A stretch of 64,000 nt of DNA from Bacillota bacterium (GCA_023421955.1 JAEZSE010000024.1:62001-126000), one strand, 5' to 3'; shown: positions 33,427-43,049, numbered from the stretch's first letter. The notes: generated from the sequence alone by a model not told the origin. Numbers and translations are program-made.

Positions 33427-34140
33427 ATGCAGCAGCCCAAAACCATCCTGGTTGTAGATGATGAGGAGAAGATCATCGAGGTGATACAGTCTTACCTGCA
33501 GCACGCTGGCTACCGGGTGGTTTCAGCATGCACCGGCAAAGAAGCACTAGAACTGTTCGATCGGGCCAACCCTGTGTTGGTCATACTGGACCTAATGCTG
33601 CCGGACATGTCGGGCGAGGATGTCTGCCGCACGATCCGCCGGAAGTCGAGGGTGCCGGTTATTATGCTGTCGGCCAAGGTGGAGGACACGAATATTGTGC
33701 AGGGCCTGGAGATCGGCGCGGATGATTATGTCACCAAGCCCTTTAGTCTCAGGCAATTGCTGGCCAGGGTGGATGCTGTATTGCGAAGGGTGACCAACGA
33801 GGCAGTTCCGGTAGCCTCTTCCATTACATACAACAACGGGGAGCTCATGATCGACAGCCAGAAGCATGAGGTCCGCAAGCGTGGGGAACTGGTCGCACTG
33901 ACACCCAATGAATTCAATCTATTTATGACCATGGTGAAGTACCCTTTAAAGGTTTTTACCAGGGATGAATTGATCACATTGGCTCTTGGTGATGACGAAT
34001 ATCAAGGGTTTGAGCGGGCTGTGGATACCCATATCAAAAACATCAGGCAGAAACTGGAGGACAACCCGAAAACTCCCAAATACGTAATTACAGTTTATGG
34101 GGTTGGGTATAAGTTTGGTGGTGAATATGATGAAACTTAG
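33427..34140 (+). CDS. OmpR-family response regulator
   Basis: 237 residues: receiver domain with DD11-12, phosphoacceptor D55 and K in YVTKPF, followed by an OmpR/PhoB winged helix (LTPNEFNLFMTMVKYP ... VDTHIKNIRQKLE ... VYGVGYKF). Partner of the next gene. Start ATG 33427 behind AAAGGAATGCGG. Being in the cop operon suggests it senses metal or envelope stress; inference only. Confidence 0.93.
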   Translation: MQQPKTILVVDDEEKIIEVIQSYLQHAGYRVVSACTGKEALELFDRANPVLVILDLMLPDMSGEDVCRTIRRKSRVPVIMLSAKVEDTNIVQGLEIGADDYVTKPFSLRQLLARVDAVLRRVTNEAVPVASSITYNNGELMIDSQKHEVRKRGELVALTPNEFNLFMTMVKYPLKVFTRDELITLALGDDEYQGFERAVDTHIKNIRQKLEDNPKTPKYVITVYGVGYKFGGEYDET

Positions 34141-35518
34141 CCTAAGGGTCAAGCTCGCCGCGGCGTTTCTTGCTGTAACATTAATGATGCTGTTGATCGT
34201 CAGCCTGATGATCAATATCCTGCTTGAAAACAGGTTCAAGGAGTATGTGGTTGGTCAGCAAGACAAATTGATCAGTGATACTGCGAAATTGATTGCAAGC
34301 AGATACAGTGACTGGGGCGGCAAATGGGATTTAAATGGCATCGAAACGATTGGCGTCAACACGCTAGGGGAGGGGCTGATCGTCACAGTTTATGATCATA
34401 ATGGCGCTACCATTTGGGATGCCAGGGTGCACAACGGCGGAATGTGTACGGACATTATTGAGCACATGGCCCGGAACATGGAAGGTTATGCGCCCGCTTT
34501 CAAGGGCGGTTATACGGAGAAGGAATACCCATTGGTTTCCAACAATCAGGTGGTTGGTAATGTCAAATTCGGTTATTATGGGCCGTATTTTTACAATGAT
34601 AACGAAATCCAGTTTCTTGGCACGATCAACCAGCTTCTGCTTTGGTCAGCCCTTCTGGCTGCCGCCGTTTCCATGGCATTTGGTGTCTACATGGCGCAGC
34701 GCCTGACAAAACCCATCAACCGCGTGATTGGCACAGCGCGGCAGATTGCCAAAGGTGATTATGACGACAGGGTGGAGGAGCCATCTGGCACAAAGGAAAT
34801 AATTGAGCTTACGGCCACGATCAATAGCCTTGCAGAAACATTGGACCGGCAGGAACAGCTGCGAAAACGGTTGACTGCAGACGTTGCCCACGAGTTGAGG
34901 ACACCTCTGGCCACAATCCAAAGCCATCTGGAAGCTATGATTGACGGCATTTGGAAGCCAGATCAAGCCCGGCTGACCAGCTGCCATGAGGAAACGCTGC
35001 GGATCTCCAAGCTGGTAGGCGATCTGGAGAAACTGACCCGGTATGAAGGGGAGAACCTGGTTCTGGATAAAAAACATTTTGACCTGTCGAACCTGTTGAA
35101 GCGGATTGCCATGAACTTTGAAGGCCAGTTTAGGAAAAAAGGACTGACGCTTGAGTTCTCACCGCGGGAACTGTGGATCGATGCCGATGAAGACAAAATC
35201 AGCCAGGTATTCATCAACCTTTTGTCCAATGCGCTCAAATACACTGCTGCCGGAGGGACTGTCAGCATTGATATGAGCGGCACCGGGGAAGCATCTGTTA
35301 CCATCCGGGATACAGGACTTGGCATTTCGGAGGAAGATTTGCCCTATATCTTCGAGCGCTTTTATCGCACAGATAAGTCTCGAAGCAGACTGACAGGGGG
35401 GTCTGGGATCGGGCTTACCATCGCCAAATCAATCGTTGACGCCCATCATGGCAGTATTTCTGTGGAAAGCAAGCCAAATGAGGGGAGTACATTCACAGTA
35501 TCACTGCCATTGGCATAA
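34127..35518 (+). CDS. Sensor histidine kinase
   Basis: 463 residues: membrane segment 1 (about 10-30), an extracytoplasmic sensor region of about 150 residues, membrane segment 2, HAMP domain, HisKA with VAHELRTPL (H255) and HATPase_c with FINLLSNALKYT, DTGLGI and GGSGIGLTIAKS. The sensor region has no obvious metal cluster. Overlaps the regulator gene by 14 bases; GGTGGTGAAT upstream of the ATG pair. Confidence 0.92.
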   Translation: MMKLSLRVKLAAAFLAVTLMMLLIVSLMINILLENRFKEYVVGQQDKLISDTAKLIASRYSDWGGKWDLNGIETIGVNTLGEGLIVTVYDHNGATIWDARVHNGGMCTDIIEHMARNMEGYAPAFKGGYTEKEYPLVSNNQVVGNVKFGYYGPYFYNDNEIQFLGTINQLLLWSALLAAAVSMAFGVYMAQRLTKPINRVIGTARQIAKGDYDDRVEEPSGTKEIIELTATINSLAETLDRQEQLRKRLTADVAHELRTPLATIQSHLEAMIDGIWKPDQARLTSCHEETLRISKLVGDLEKLTRYEGENLVLDKKHFDLSNLLKRIAMNFEGQFRKKGLTLEFSPRELWIDADEDKISQVFINLLSNALKYTAAGGTVSIDMSGTGEASVTIRDTGLGISEEDLPYIFERFYRTDKSRSRLTGGSGIGLTIAKSIVDAHHGSISVESKPNEGSTFTVSLPLA

Positions 35519-35617
35519 TAATCGCGAGGATCATTTTGTGGTATCTTGAAAATCTTCATATGTTCTACACAAGTGTTCCGTATACTTCGTGCCAAAGAGA
35601 TCAGGAGGTCATTGGCT

Positions 35618-36124
35618 TTGTATAGGAAGACTACATATCGCACTATTGCTACTATGTTCGTTTGCTTGTTTTTAACCGCGACGCTTGTTGCCTGTACCAA
35701 TGCAGCCACAGACAAATCCTCGACAGTTGCTCCTTCTTCTGTTGCTTCCAAAGACGGCGGGGACATCGTGATCAAAAAGGATGAGATCACAGATCAAGCA
35801 ACGTTCATCCCTTATGAATCCGGGAAGGTCAAAATGGAGATCATCGCCGTGAGGGCGCCGGATGACACGATCCGGACTGCACTCAATACGTGCCAGGTTT
35901 GCTTTGATTCCGGGAGAGGGTACTATAAACAGGTCGGCGACCGGCTTGTCTGTCAGAATTGCGGCAACCAATTCAAGATCAGTCAGGTTGAAAAGCAGAA
36001 GAACGGCTGCAATCCAGTACCAATCTTGTCGGAAGATAAGAAAGATGACGGTACCACGATCACCATTTCTGCAGATTTCTTGGCAAAAAACAAGGAACTG
36101 TTTGCAAACTGGAAGACCAATTAG
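35618..36124 (+). CDS. DUF2318 lipoprotein/membrane-anchored metal-binding protein
   Basis: 168 residues with an N-terminal signal ending in LVACTN (lipobox-like). The DUF2318 core has CQVCFDSGRGYYKQ and CQNCGNQFKISQVEKQKNGCNPVPI, cysteine pairs likely to bind iron, copper or a cluster. DUF2318 proteins occur in FtrABCD-type iron uptake and in copper clusters, which fits here. The TTG at 35618 has GGAGGTC upstream. Last gene of the operon, followed by a hairpin. Confidence 0.8.
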   Translation: MYRKTTYRTIATMFVCLFLTATLVACTNAATDKSSTVAPSSVASKDGGDIVIKKDEITDQATFIPYESGKVKMEIIAVRAPDDTIRTALNTCQVCFDSGRGYYKQVGDRLVCQNCGNQFKISQVEKQKNGCNPVPILSEDKKDDGTTITISADFLAKNKELFANWKTN

Positions 36125-36139
36125 TTCCAAAGGGAAAAA

Positions 36140-36171
36140 GAAGGCTGCTCCATCCGGAGTAGCCTTCGCTT
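36140..36171 (+). terminator. Terminator of the copper operon
   Basis: GAAGGCT (36140-36146) / AGCCTTC (36161-36167) with inner CTCC/GGAG and a GCTTT tail. Confidence 0.75.
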
Positions 36172-36268
36172 TACGGAGCTCATCAAAAGAGATATTCTTG
36201 TGGTCAGTGCCGGTTGTGAAGTAGCGGGGTTATGTTGGTATGCCAAGCCCTGAGAACATAAACGTTAA

Positions 36269-36302
36269 GGAAGCCTTTCAATGCTGAAAGGCTTCCGCTT
36301 TA
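36269..36302. terminator. Second hairpin terminator between convergent units
   Basis: GGAAGCCTTTC (36269-36279) / GAAAGGCTTCC (36286-36296), followed by GCTTTAT. Perfect 11-bp stem; may end the minus-strand tdk-deoC transcript or catch readthrough. Confidence 0.75.
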
Positions 36303-36364
36303 TCGCTGATACTTCATTGTCGATTAGCTTGGTTTTGATTTGGTTGTGTGATTGTCTTGCCGCA

Positions 36365-37063
36365 TCAACTGATGGCTGATATCTCAGGATCATTGCTACT
36401 AAATTCGGTCGAAGCTTCAGCCTTTGCACTCGTTTCCAGCATGATCAGGCCATCTTTCAGCTGAAGGTATACCGGTAAGCAAACCGGCAGATACCGGATA
36501 TCATCATTGTTTTCGATGGCCACCTGCTCCCCGGCAAACATTGGCTTACCATTGACAATGCGCAGGTGTATCGTAGCCTTTCTTGGCTTTTTGCTCAACC
36601 GGCAAATCGCCCTGGTTGTGACTTCCTCGATGTCTTGCGCTAGTGCAAATAGATGAGAACTTCCTTCAAACGGATTGCCGAAGGCATCCACTTTGAGGCC
36701 AAAGCAGATCACAGGGATATCCAGGTAGGTGACGATCCGGCATAAGTCCCACACGTTGTCGCGGCTCATGAATTGCGCTTCATCAATCAAGATAATGGAG
36801 ACAGCCTTCTTTTTCGTTTCCGCTTCCGCTGCAGAATAGAGCCACCCCGGCCCGCCATTGATGTCGATGAGGAAATCACACCGCCGCTTGATCTGGCCGT
36901 TCTCCAGACGGCTGATGACATACCAGCCCTCTTTGGTGTCATTATTCGGTTTGATGACCAGAACGCGTTTGTTGTTATTCTTCTCGTAATCGTAGGCGAT
37001 CTGCAGCAACTGCGTTGATTTTCCGGCGTTCATGACCGCATAACGGAAATAGAGTTTTGCCAT
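36365..37063 (-). CDS. tdk: Thymidine kinase (type II) with incomplete zinc site
   Basis: 232 residues. Walker A MNAGKSTQLL (about 11-20), the catalytic DEAQF and the CFGLKVDAFGNPFEGSSHLFALA lasso-region block match type II thymidine kinases. The C-terminal zinc ribbon appears degenerate: the usual CxxC is AICRLSKKPRKA with one Cys, while the later Cys in YLPVC remains. Phosphorylates thymidine for salvage. AAGGA precedes the ATG at 37063; deoC lies immediately upstream, so the two are an operon. Confidence 0.85.
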   Translation of the reverse strand: MAKLYFRYAVMNAGKSTQLLQIAYDYEKNNNKRVLVIKPNNDTKEGWYVISRLENGQIKRRCDFLIDINGGPGWLYSAAEAETKKKAVSIILIDEAQFMSRDNVWDLCRIVTYLDIPVICFGLKVDAFGNPFEGSSHLFALAQDIEEVTTRAICRLSKKPRKATIHLRIVNGKPMFAGEQVAIENNDDIRYLPVCLPVYLQLKDGLIMLETSAKAEASTEFSSNDPEISAIS

Positions 37064-37064
37064 C

Positions 37065-37796
37065 TCAGTATCCTTCACCCAACTGGGCTGAGCCCGCGTC
37101 GATTTCGGCAAGTCTTCCGTCCGCCTCGCGGAGCATTGCCTCCTCCATGATGGCAACGGTGGCAGAAGCCCCGCACCGAACACAACCCACGGCGCGGCAT
37201 GCAAGCACATGATCCAGCGTGCGCACACCACCTGCGGCCTTCAGCTGCACCATCCCGGAGCAGGAAGCCCGCATGAGCTTCAAGTCCCCGATAGTCGCCC
37301 CGGAAGAAGCGAAACCTGTTGATGTCTTGATGAAGTCCGCTCCTGCTTTTTCACTCAGAATACAAGCTTGCACTTTTTGTTCATCGGTGAGATAAGCATT
37401 TTCGAAGATGACCTTTACGATTGCCCCACGTTTGTGCGCCGCTTCCACGACAGCCTTGATGTCCGCCCCCACATAGTCATATTGGCCTGAAATCAGCCTG
37501 CCGATGTTGAGAACCATATCCAGCTCTGTTGCGCCGCAATCCATCGCCTGCTCCGACTCAAACACCTTTACCGCGGTGGCGTTGGAGCCGTGGGGAAAGC
37601 CGATCACCGTGCAAAGCTTAACTGTTGAGCCGGCGAGGATCTCTGCGGCAACCGGCAGGTCTGCCGGCCTCACACAGACCGAAGCGGTTTCATATTTGCG
37701 GGCAATTTCGCAGCCCTGGCGGACTGCTTTGAGGTCTAGCTCTGGCTTGAGAATGGCATGGTCAATCATCTTTGCGATAGTCTTGGATGTAATCAT
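37065..37796 (-). CDS. deoC: Deoxyribose-phosphate aldolase DeoC
   Basis: 243 residues. Schiff-base lysine in ADFIKTSTGF, plus IDHAILKPEL, VCVRPADL, VCTVIGFPHGSN-type block and KAAGGVRT; class I DERA. Splits deoxyribose-5-phosphate into glyceraldehyde-3-phosphate and acetaldehyde. The ATG at 37796 has AAAGGAGGA ten bases upstream. Divergent from the BMP lipoprotein gene, which fits nucleoside catabolism. Confidence 0.95.
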   Translation of the reverse strand: MITSKTIAKMIDHAILKPELDLKAVRQGCEIARKYETASVCVRPADLPVAAEILAGSTVKLCTVIGFPHGSNATAVKVFESEQAMDCGATELDMVLNIGRLISGQYDYVGADIKAVVEAAHKRGAIVKVIFENAYLTDEQKVQACILSEKAGADFIKTSTGFASSGATIGDLKLMRASCSGMVQLKAAGGVRTLDHVLACRAVGCVRCGASATVAIMEEAMLREADGRLAEIDAGSAQLGEGY

Positions 37797-37977
37797 GGAG
37801 CAAATCCTCCTTTTTATAGCCAGCTGCCCAATGATGCGCGCTGAACTATTCATCAGTATACTATTCTCCACGGCATTTTTCCACGGTTTTGTCATATTGA
37901 TCCAATATGTTGTATGTTTGGTTTTGCTCAGGCACTATATGGGTGTATGCATTGAATGAATATTTGTCTCTAGCTTA

Positions 37978-38006
37978 TTGCAAACTACTGGCAATAAATA
38001 TATAAT
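37978..38006 (+). promoter_or_regulatory. Promoter of the nucleoside-binding lipoprotein gene
   Basis: TTGCAA (37978-37983), 17-base spacer, TATAAT (38001-38006), 45 bases before the ATG. Confidence 0.75.
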
Positions 38007-38050
38007 CATCATGTATTTGGCGTGCAAAACGCCACAAGAGGAGGAGACCC

Positions 38051-39148
38051 ATGAGAAAGCTCGCGGCAGTAATTGCCATCATGCTCATGGCGACCGCGTT
38101 CATCGCGGGGTGCCAGGCTGGCGGAGGCCTGAAGTATGGCATGGTCACCGATGCAGGCACAATCGACGACAAGTCCTTCAACCAGGGCGTGTGGGAAGGC
38201 CTGGATCAGGCAGGCAAAGAGTTCAAATTTGAGCCCAAATATCTGAACCCGGGCGCCACGCAGCCCACCAAAGCGGACTATATCAAGCAGATGACCAACC
38301 TGTATGACACCGGTTACAAGTTCATGGTGTTGCCGGGTTTCAAATTTGCAGCTGCTGTGTATGATCTGCAGGAGAAATACAAGGATGACAAGAACGCCAA
38401 GTTCGTTTGCATTGACTATACACCTGCAAATGACAAAGGTGAAGACCCGAAGGTAGGCCCGAACACCGTGGTCGTCACCTTTGCGGAGCACCAGTCCGGC
38501 TTCCTCGCTGGCGTTGCCACAGCGATGCAGCTCAAGGAAGGGGAGATCGGCTTCATCGGTGGAATGAGGATCCCCGCTGTGCAGAAATTCAACTGGGGCT
38601 TCCAGCAGGGCGTCAAGTATGCCGCAGACAATCTCGGCACGAAGTGCTTCATGAAGCCTGAGCATGTTGTCTATGAAGGCACGTTCAACAACGTGGCCGG
38701 TGGGCAGCAACTGGCCGCCTCAATGTTCGACGCTGGCTGCAAGGCCATCTTCTGCGCCGCCGGCGGTGTGGGCGTGGGCGCCATCAATGAGGCAATGACA
38801 CGCGCCAAGGCGGGTCAGGAAGTCTGGATCGTCGGCGTGGATGGCGACCAGTATAAAGATGGCCTGTGGGATGATGCGAAGACGAAGTCCGTTATCATCA
38901 CGTCCGCAATGAAGGGTGTCAAGGCCGCCACCTATGCGATGGTGAAGGCCAACGTCGATGGCAAGTTCCCCGGCGGCCAGTCCATCGTGATGGATGCTGC
39001 CAACGACGGCATCGGCATCCCCGCCACAAACCCGAATCTCAGCAAGGAAGTCACCGATAAGGTTGCGCAGATCTTTGCAGACCTCAAGGCCGGCAAGATC
39101 GCGGTCGCAGACAAGGCTGACGGCCTCATTGAGCCCGAAGGGAAATAA
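38051..39148 (+). CDS. BMP-family nucleoside-binding lipoprotein
   Basis: 365 residues: lipoprotein signal (FIAGC, Cys21), then a Bmp/PnrA-type periplasmic-binding fold with GTIDDKSFNQGVWEGL at the start, FAEHQSGFLAGVA, IGFIGGMRIPAVQKFNWGFQQG and GVDGDQY. BMP proteins bind purine or other nucleosides for the ATPase and permeases downstream. Followed by a strong terminator, so the abundant binding protein is transcribed separately from the transporter core. Confidence 0.93.
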   Translation: MRKLAAVIAIMLMATAFIAGCQAGGGLKYGMVTDAGTIDDKSFNQGVWEGLDQAGKEFKFEPKYLNPGATQPTKADYIKQMTNLYDTGYKFMVLPGFKFAAAVYDLQEKYKDDKNAKFVCIDYTPANDKGEDPKVGPNTVVVTFAEHQSGFLAGVATAMQLKEGEIGFIGGMRIPAVQKFNWGFQQGVKYAADNLGTKCFMKPEHVVYEGTFNNVAGGQQLAASMFDAGCKAIFCAAGGVGVGAINEAMTRAKAGQEVWIVGVDGDQYKDGLWDDAKTKSVIITSAMKGVKAATYAMVKANVDGKFPGGQSIVMDAANDGIGIPATNPNLSKEVTDKVAQIFADLKAGKIAVADKADGLIEPEGK

Positions 39149-39160
39149 CCGAAGTGCTAA

Positions 39161-39197
39161 AGAGGCTTCCCGCTTCCACGGGAAGCCTCTTATTATT
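39161..39197 (+). terminator. Strong terminator after the BMP gene
   Basis: AGAGGCTTCCCG (39161-39172) / CGGGAAGCCTCT (39179-39190), a perfect 12-bp stem, followed by TATTATTT. Confidence 0.9.
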
Positions 39198-39243
39198 TGG
39201 GCAATTCTCTAGTGCTTGTGATATTCCGATTATAATTTATCAA

Positions 39244-39252
39244 TGATATAAT
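39244..39252 (+). promoter_or_regulatory. Promoter of the nucleoside ABC core genes
   Basis: Extended -10 TGATATAAT (39247-39252); another TATAAT at 39231. No clear -35. Confidence 0.5.
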
Positions 39253-39288
39253 CTTATCTGTTATAACAGAGTCAAGGGGGGCGGGCCG

Positions 39289-40812
39289 ATGGAGCATGTC
39301 GTGGAAATGCGCCACATCCGCAAGGAATTCCCCGGCGTTGTTGCCAATGATGATATCACATTGGAGCTGCGCCAGGGTGAGATCCATGCGCTGCTAGGTG
39401 AGAACGGCGCGGGGAAATCCACGCTAATGGGCATTCTTTTCGGAATGTACGATGCCGACGGCGGCCAGGTGGTGGTGCGCGGGCAGGAAGTGAAGATCGC
39501 CAATCCCAATGTGGCCAACGCGATGGGGATTGGCATGGTTCACCAGCATTTTAAACTTGTGCATAATTTCACCGTTACGGAGAACATCATTCTGGGCCAC
39601 GAGCCGATGAAAGGCTTGGTCACAGACATTCGGTCCGCATCCAAGCGAGTAAAGGAAATTTCTGAGAAGTATGGCCTGGAGGTGGACCCGGACGCCCGGA
39701 TTGAAGACATCTCAGTGGGGATGCAGCAGCGCGTGGAGATTTTGAAGATGCTCTACCGCGATGCTGAGGTGCTGATCTTCGATGAACCAACTGCAGTTCT
39801 GACGCCTCAGGAAGTGCAGGGCCTGATGGGTATCCTCAGGAATTTGAAAGCCGAAGGGAAGTCCATCATCCTCATCACACACAAATTGAAGGAGATCAAA
39901 GCCATCGCGGACCGCTGCACGGTGCTGCGCCGCGGCAAACTTGTGGGCACTGTGAATGTGGCGGACACTTCGGAAGCTGAGATGGCGCGCATGATGGTGG
40001 GCCGGGAAATCTTCTTCGTGGTGGACAAAAAGCCCTACCAGCCCGGCAATACGGTTTTGAAGGTGGAGCACCTTTCTGTCATGAGCGTCCGCAAGGTGTT
40101 GGGCCTCAAGGATTTTTCCGTGGATGTGCGCGCCGGTGAAATATTGGCAATAGCAGGCGTGGAAGGCAACGGACAGACAGAACTGGTGGAAGCCATTACA
40201 GGCCTCAAAAAGCCGGAATCCGGAAAGATCTCGCTGTTGGGCCTCGACATCACGAGGGAGCCGATCCGCGGCCGTATCCGCTCCGGCATGGCCCATATCC
40301 CGGAAGACAGGCATAAGCACGGCCTGATTCTTGACTATACCGTGGAAGAAAACATGCTGCTCGAAGTCTACGATCGTGAGCCTTATTCCCGGCGAGGCCT
40401 CATCAACCGTGATGCGATTCACAAGCACGCGCAGGAGATCATGGAAAACTTCGACGTGCGCGCGGGCAGAGGCACAGCCACGTTGGCGCGGTCGATGTCT
40501 GGCGGCAACCAGCAGAAGGCTATCGTGGGCCGAGAAATAGAGCTGAACCCGGAGCTTTTGGTCGCTGTGCAACCAACCCGTGGCCTGGATGTGGGCGCTA
40601 TTGAGTATATTCATAAGCGGCTTGTGGAGCAGCGCGATCAAGGGAAGGCAGTGCTGCTTGTATCGCTGGAGTTGGATGAAATCCTCAATATCGCTGATCG
40701 TGTGGCTGTTGTGTGCCGCGGTGAGCTAATCGGCATCGTCAATGTGCCGGATACTGATGAAAACGAAATCGGTCTGATGATGACCGGTGTGGGAAGGGGG
40801 AAGGACGCTTGA
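39289..40812 (+). CDS. Nucleoside ABC transporter ATPase, double domain
   Basis: 507 residues with two fused nucleotide-binding domains, as in RbsA-like and NupA/NupO ATPases. Domain 1 has GENGAGKST, a DISVGMQQRVEIL signature and LIFDEPT; domain 2 has a degenerate Walker A (GVEGNGQTEL) and SGGNQQKAIVGREI. The sequence HQHFKLVHNFTVTENI is typical of BMP-linked transporters. Drives nucleoside import with the two permeases downstream; the stop overlaps the next start. Confidence 0.93.
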   Translation: MEHVVEMRHIRKEFPGVVANDDITLELRQGEIHALLGENGAGKSTLMGILFGMYDADGGQVVVRGQEVKIANPNVANAMGIGMVHQHFKLVHNFTVTENIILGHEPMKGLVTDIRSASKRVKEISEKYGLEVDPDARIEDISVGMQQRVEILKMLYRDAEVLIFDEPTAVLTPQEVQGLMGILRNLKAEGKSIILITHKLKEIKAIADRCTVLRRGKLVGTVNVADTSEAEMARMMVGREIFFVVDKKPYQPGNTVLKVEHLSVMSVRKVLGLKDFSVDVRAGEILAIAGVEGNGQTELVEAITGLKKPESGKISLLGLDITREPIRGRIRSGMAHIPEDRHKHGLILDYTVEENMLLEVYDREPYSRRGLINRDAIHKHAQEIMENFDVRAGRGTATLARSMSGGNQQKAIVGREIELNPELLVAVQPTRGLDVGAIEYIHKRLVEQRDQGKAVLLVSLELDEILNIADRVAVVCRGELIGIVNVPDTDENEIGLMMTGVGRGKDA

Positions 40813-42056
40813 GCGGAGACCAAAAGGCTAACAAAAAGGGCATGCTATCCCACATCGCTTTGTATGCGGTGGGTGTGGCTGCCATCGCTTTGGGATTCTT
40901 GATCTCCGTGTTTTGTGGCATACTTGTCACGATATTGGCGGCGATTGTGTGGTTCTTCCGCAAGCAGATCCTGCAGAACCGTCCGCTCATGGTTTCCCTG
41001 GTGGCTGTGATACTGGGCTTGCTGGCAGGCGCCGTGCTGATGGTTGCGATTGGAAACGATCCGTTTACATCGTTCTACTATCTTTTCAGCGGCGGATTGA
41101 AAACAATACAGCGCTTTGGAGGCTCCATCGCATCTGCTATACCGCTTGTATTGACTGGCCTTTCGGTGGCGTTTGCGTTCCGCACGGGCTTGTTCAACAT
41201 CGGCGGCGCGGGGCAGATGCTGATTGGCGGCCTTGCCGCCACCTGCGTGGCGCTGTGGCTTCCTTTGCCGAAGTTTTTGGTTCTTCCCATCATGTTTGTG
41301 GCTGCCATATTGGGCGGCGGGCTTTGGGCGGCTGTTCCGGGTGTCCTAAAGGCAAAATTCAATGTGCATGAAGTTGTTTCGACGATCATGATGAACTGGG
41401 TGGCCTACTGGGCTGTTTATTACTTCGTGCCTGCTTACTTAAAAAGCAATTTGGAAACGGAGTCCCGCACGATCCCGATGACCGCCTCGTTGCAGGTGCA
41501 GTGGCTCACCGATCTGTTTGGTGGCTCCGATTCGTTTATGAACCTTGGGATCTTTATTGCCCTTGGTGCTATTGTGCTGATTGCATTCATCCTGAACCGC
41601 ACGGTGATGGGCTATGAACTAAAGGCAGTGGGCTTCAACCGGCATTCTGCGGAGTATGCCGGGATGCCTGTCAACCGCAACATCATGCTTTCCATGACAA
41701 TTGCTGGAGCGCTTGCTGGCTTGGCCGGCTTTGCGCAGTATTGCGGCTATGCCAGCAACATGTCGATTGGTTCGTTGCCCTCGCAGGGGTATGACGGCAT
41801 TGCCGTTGCCTTATTGGGCGTTAACGCGCCGTGGGGTGTGGCTGTCGCAGCGATGTTCTTTGGAATCCTTCAAAACGGCAAAGGCTTTATGTCCGCCGCA
41901 ACCAGCGTGCCTCCGGATATTGCTGACACAATCATTGCCGTGATCATCTATTTTGCGGCAACAAGCGTGTTGATCGAGCGCGCATGGGATTGGCTGAGTC
42001 GCAGGAAGGCACAGAAAGCGAAAGGGGAGGCACTGGGCAATGTGGGAAATCATTAG
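40809..42056 (+). CDS. Nucleoside ABC transporter permease 1
   Basis: 415 residues, about ten membrane segments; branched-chain/ribose-type permease with TGLSVAFAFRTGLFNIGGAGQ and ELKAVGFNRHSAEYAGM, marks of the YufP/NupP group. The TTG start overlaps the ATPase stop (TTGA). GGGGGAAGG upstream. It overlaps the next gene by 17 bases. Confidence 0.92.
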   Translation: MSGDQKANKKGMLSHIALYAVGVAAIALGFLISVFCGILVTILAAIVWFFRKQILQNRPLMVSLVAVILGLLAGAVLMVAIGNDPFTSFYYLFSGGLKTIQRFGGSIASAIPLVLTGLSVAFAFRTGLFNIGGAGQMLIGGLAATCVALWLPLPKFLVLPIMFVAAILGGGLWAAVPGVLKAKFNVHEVVSTIMMNWVAYWAVYYFVPAYLKSNLETESRTIPMTASLQVQWLTDLFGGSDSFMNLGIFIALGAIVLIAFILNRTVMGYELKAVGFNRHSAEYAGMPVNRNIMLSMTIAGALAGLAGFAQYCGYASNMSIGSLPSQGYDGIAVALLGVNAPWGVAVAAMFFGILQNGKGFMSAATSVPPDIADTIIAVIIYFAATSVLIERAWDWLSRRKAQKAKGEALGNVGNH

Positions 42057-42987
42057 TTCAATATTTCCATACGCCATCGCTTTCACGATTCCGCTGTTGA
42101 TTACTGCGCTTGGCGGACTTTACAGCGAGCGCAGCGGCATTGTAAATATCGGTTTGGAAGGCTTGATGGTCGTTGGGTCTTTTGCCTGCGCAGTAACAAT
42201 TACATTGCTGGCTCCTGTGATGCCAAGCTCTGTTGCGGTGTGGATTGGTTTGGTGGTTGCTGTCGTAGCCGGCATATTGTTTTCACTTCTGCATGCGTTC
42301 GCCAGCATTCATTTGAATGCCAACCAGGTCATCAGCGGCACAGCAATCAACATGATCGCGGGCGCTTTGATGATCTTCCTGGCGCGCAAGATCACCGGCT
42401 CCGGCAACATCGATGTTCCCAGCCTCCCGCGCGGGGATCTCCCGGTCATCAGTTCCATTCCGGTGTTGGGTGACCTGTTGTTCAAGCAGAGTTACGCCAC
42501 AACCTGGGTTGTACTGCTTGTGTTGCTGCTTTCCTGGTTTTTGCTTTTCAAGACACCCTTTGGGCTGAGGCTCCGGGCGTGCGGCGAGCACCCGCAGGCA
42601 GCGGAGGCTGCTGGCATCAACGTGAGGAAAATGCGCTACTTCGGCGTGTTGATGTCCGGCGCATGCGCTGGCTTGGGCGGTGCGATCATTTTGGTCACGT
42701 ATTCCGGTCAGTTCAGCGGCACTGTGAGCGGGTTGGGTTTCCTTGCCCTGGCAGCATTGATTTTCGGGCAATGGAAACCGCTGGGGATTTTGGGTGCCAC
42801 ACTGTTCTTCGGCCTGGCGGCCACGATCGCCAATGTGTCACAGGTGATCTCTGTGTTCGCCTCAATCCCGCCGTTCCTGCTTAAAACTTTCCCCTATATT
42901 CTCACTCTCCTTGCCTTGATCGTATTCTCCAAGAGCACAAGGGCGCCAAAAGCATCCGGAGAAATCTACGACAGAGGGAAAAGGTAA
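42040..42987 (+). CDS. Nucleoside ABC transporter permease 2
   Basis: 315 residues, about nine membrane segments, YufQ/NupQ type: ALGGLYSERSGIVNIGLEGLM, LNANQVISGTAINM and RACGEHPQAAEAAGINV. Second channel half of the importer. GGGAGGC lies before the ATG within the end of the preceding gene. A strong terminator follows. Confidence 0.92.
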   Translation: MWEIISSIFPYAIAFTIPLLITALGGLYSERSGIVNIGLEGLMVVGSFACAVTITLLAPVMPSSVAVWIGLVVAVVAGILFSLLHAFASIHLNANQVISGTAINMIAGALMIFLARKITGSGNIDVPSLPRGDLPVISSIPVLGDLLFKQSYATTWVVLLVLLLSWFLLFKTPFGLRLRACGEHPQAAEAAGINVRKMRYFGVLMSGACAGLGGAIILVTYSGQFSGTVSGLGFLALAALIFGQWKPLGILGATLFFGLAATIANVSQVISVFASIPPFLLKTFPYILTLLALIVFSKSTRAPKASGEIYDRGKR

Positions 42988-43012
42988 CAGCCCGGATATT
43001 CTCCTGCACACA

Positions 43013-43049
43013 AAAAGAGTTGGTTGAGATACCTCACCAACTCTTTTTT
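43013..43049 (+). terminator. Terminator of the nucleoside transporter operon
   Basis: AAAAGAGTTGGT (43013-43024) / ACCAACTCTTTT (43036-43047) with further T residues; perfect 12-bp stem. Confidence 0.92.
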
